In this document: piece by piece, positions 5,945-7,156 of the stretch | Position numbering within the stretch: the first letter of the stretch is position 1 | How the letters are laid out: each line of letters starts with the position of its first letter | DNA from: DASUFI01 sp036274635 | Lineage (GTDB): Bacteria; Planctomycetota; B15-G4 | DNA: 7,156 bases | Direction of reading: 5' to 3' | Assembly: GCA_036274635.1 (NCBI GenBank) | Contig: DASUFI010000091.1 | Location: 1-7,156 of the forward strand | Program-made: the position numbers and the translations under genes | The notes under the pieces: generated by a model | Database searches by the model: none | What the model was told of the DNA's origin: nothing | The model's input: the letters and a program-made list of their open reading frames with translations, nothing else

Positions 5945-6582
5945 GGCGAGCGTTCCGGTGCGCGCAGCGTCCGCACGACGCGCGCGGGCACGCCGGCCAC
6001 CAGCGCGTAGGGCGGCACGTCGCTGACCACGACGGCGCCCGCGGCCACGACCGCGCCGCGACCGATGCGCACGCCCTTGAGCACCGTGGAGCGCACGGCC
6101 AGCCACACGTCGTCCTCGATCACGATGGGGGCGGGCGGCTCGGGCTGGTCGCGCTCGATGAGGCCGTGGAAGTCGCTGTCCATGATCGCCACGTGGTTGG
6201 CGATCTGGCAGCGTCGCCCGATGTCCACCGAGGCGCGCGCCGAGATGGACGCGCCCGTGTTGACGAAGGTGCCGGCCCCGAGCCGCAGCGTGGCGCCGGG
6301 CCCGGCCGAGAGCTGCGTGCGAGCGAGGTGGCTCCAGATGGCCACGTCGTCCTCGATCACGAAGGTGCCGAGGCCCTCGAGCAGCGGCCGGCCGCGCACG
6401 CGCACGCGCCGCCCCAGCCGCGCGCGACGCAGCCACAGACGCGCGGCGACCAGCCGGCTGGCGCCCGTGGCGAGCCGCGCCAGCAGCGCGGGGCCAAGCG
6501 CGAGCGTGCCGGGCCGGCGGCCGGTCGCCACTTCGCGCTCGCGCGCGAGCGCCTCCAGCTCGGTGGCGACTCGGCCGCTCAT
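5941..6582 (-). CDS. Left-handed beta-helix (hexapeptide repeat) acyltransferase
   Basis: Predicted 213-residue protein of the hexapeptide-repeat O-acetyltransferase superfamily (LacA/NodL/WcaF-like). Residues 73-195 show repeated [LIV]-G-x4 turns: TFVIEDDVAIWSH, GAGTFVNTGASISARASVDIG, QIANHVAIMDSDFHGL, VIEDDVWLAVRSTVLKGVRIGRGAVVAAGAVV, ending in the family's PPYALVAGVPARVVR (190-204). His139 in DSDFHGL is the likely catalytic base. It would transfer an acetyl (or other acyl) group from CoA to a sugar or related acceptor; the substrate cannot be read from sequence. The WLAVRS segment replaces the usual WIGA. The first 55 residues are helical and Arg/Leu/Ala-rich without family motifs. ATG at 6582 overlaps the hemH stop (ATGA), with a G-rich stretch 8 bases upstream. 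The frame stays open further upstream, but that is hemH shadow. Confidence 0.88.
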   Translation of the reverse strand: MSGRVATELEALAREREVATGRRPGTLALGPALLARLATGASRLVAARLWLRRARLGRRVRVRGRPLLEGLGTFVIEDDVAIWSHLARTQLSAGPGATLRLGAGTFVNTGASISARASVDIGRRCQIANHVAIMDSDFHGLIERDQPEPPAPIVIEDDVWLAVRSTVLKGVRIGRGAVVAAGAVVVSDVPPYALVAGVPARVVRTLRAPERSP

Positions 6583-7156
6583 GCGGCGGCCCCCGCCGGC
6601 GCCGCCGCGCGCTGCACCAGCCCCGCCAGCGCGTCGATGAGCCGCGGGTGATCGTTGGCGCAGGGCGCCAGCACCAGCTCCTCGCCGCCCGCGGCGCGGA
6701 AGCGTTGCGCGAGCAGGTGCCCGATCTCGTCCAGCGTCTCGAGGCAGTCGGCGAGGAAGCCCGGGCAGGCCACGAGCAGGCGCGGGAAGCGCGCGGCCAG
6801 CGCCGGAACGGCCACGTCCGCGTAGGGCTGCAGCCACGCGACCGGCCCGAAGCGCGACTGCCACACCAGCGACCAGGCGTCGTCGGCCAGCGCGAGCGCG
6901 GCGGCCAGCGCGCGCGCGGTGGCCTCGCACTCGCCTGCGTAGCGGTCGCGCCGCGCCTGGCGCACGGGCAGGCCGTGGAAGCTGAAGACGTGGTGCTGGA
7001 TGCCATGCCCCGCGGCGGCCGCGCGGCAGCGCTCGGCCACGGCCTGCAGGTAGAGCGGGTCGACGGGGAAGCTGTCCACCTCCAGCAGCCTGACGTCCGG
7101 CGCGCGCCGGGCCAAGGCCGCGCGCACGGCGGCGCGCACCGAGCCGCTGGTGGCCT
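6579..7156 (-). CDS. hemH: Ferrochelatase, C-terminal part (5' end beyond the window)
   Basis: The frame runs off the right edge. The first readable residues, ATSGSV, match the ferrochelatase block PQYSATTTGSV, so a GTG at 7139 is internal and not the start. About 191 C-terminal residues are present. Diagnostic motifs are FSFHGLPVR, whose His (codon 6975-6977) is the metal/porphyrin catalytic residue; RYAGECEATA; VWQSRFGPVAWLQPY; and CPGFLADCLETLDEIG, with the conserved acidic Glu around 6738-6740. The enzyme inserts Fe2+ into protoporphyrin IX (or coproporphyrin III in some lineages) in the last part of haem synthesis, at the cytoplasmic membrane face. The end is an Ala-rich tail with no visible [2Fe-2S] Cys cluster. 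The acyltransferase start overlaps the stop by 4 bases, so the two are probably one transcript. Confidence 0.95.
   Translation of the reverse strand, partial: ATSGSVRAAVRAALARRAPDVRLLEVDSFPVDPLYLQAVAERCRAAAAGHGIQHHVFSFHGLPVRQARRDRYAGECEATARALAAALALADDAWSLVWQSRFGPVAWLQPYADVAVPALAARFPRLLVACPGFLADCLETLDEIGHLLAQRFRAAGGEELVLAPCANDHPRLIDALAGLVQRAAAPAGAAA

Noticed and set aside
5692..6651. Plus-strand open frame across the acyltransferase gene
   Set aside because: Arg/Ala/His-rich composition and opposite to a gene with clear hexapeptide repeats.
4595..7006. 803-residue minus-strand open frame spanning the convergent junction
   Set aside because: It crosses two clearly recognised genes on opposite strands and reads as Arg/Gly/Ala-rich repetitive peptide. 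It is a GC shadow.

Overview
The window is very GC-rich (roughly 70-75% by eye), almost fully coding, and carries no tRNA, rRNA, CRISPR array or mobile element that I can see. Every real gene shows the codon bias of a high-GC genome. A four-gene GldA/GldF/GldG/DUF4340-type ABC cluster sits beside sprT-like, cutA and hemH genes. This mix suits a chromosomal segment of a high-GC Gram-negative bacterium, such as Myxococcota, Planctomycetota or a related metagenome lineage. That assignment is inference; no marker gene settles it.

Layout, left to right. (1) Bases 2-52 hold the last 16 codons of a gene entering from the left. (2) Bases 90-826, plus strand, hold a short SprT-like zinc metalloprotease and a CutA1 family protein joined by a 4-base stop/start overlap (GTGA). 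(3) Bases 827-1073 are a non-coding gap unusually rich in GC inverted repeats, including a perfect 18-base palindrome and a possible sigma-70-like promoter. (4) Bases 1074-5944, plus strand, hold a tightly packed operon: ABC ATPase, six-TM ABC-2 permease, a large GldG-like membrane-anchored extracytoplasmic protein and an N-terminally anchored DUF4340 protein. Its junctions are ATGA, TGATG and a 1-base gap, so it is almost certainly translationally coupled. (5) Bases 5941-7156, minus strand, hold a ferrochelatase (hemH, 5' end outside the window) running by an ATGA overlap into a left-handed beta-helix acyltransferase.

How the genes work together. The four-gene operon should encode one envelope complex. 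The ATPase would power the permease, and the GldG-like and DUF4340 proteins would project outside the cytoplasm from single membrane anchors. In Bacteroidota the GldA/F/G homologues were named for gliding motility. Outside that phylum similar sets with DUF4340 occur widely and their substrate is unknown, so this operon is the least understood biology here. The plus-strand operon and the minus-strand hemH operon converge so tightly that both terminal genes take their stop codon from one palindromic CTAG at 5941-5944. The remaining genes are recognisable families. I see no clearly novel defence, mobile or biosynthetic system. The items most worth a second look are the structured leader of the ABC operon, the DUF4340 protein's repeat tail, and the shared-stop convergence.
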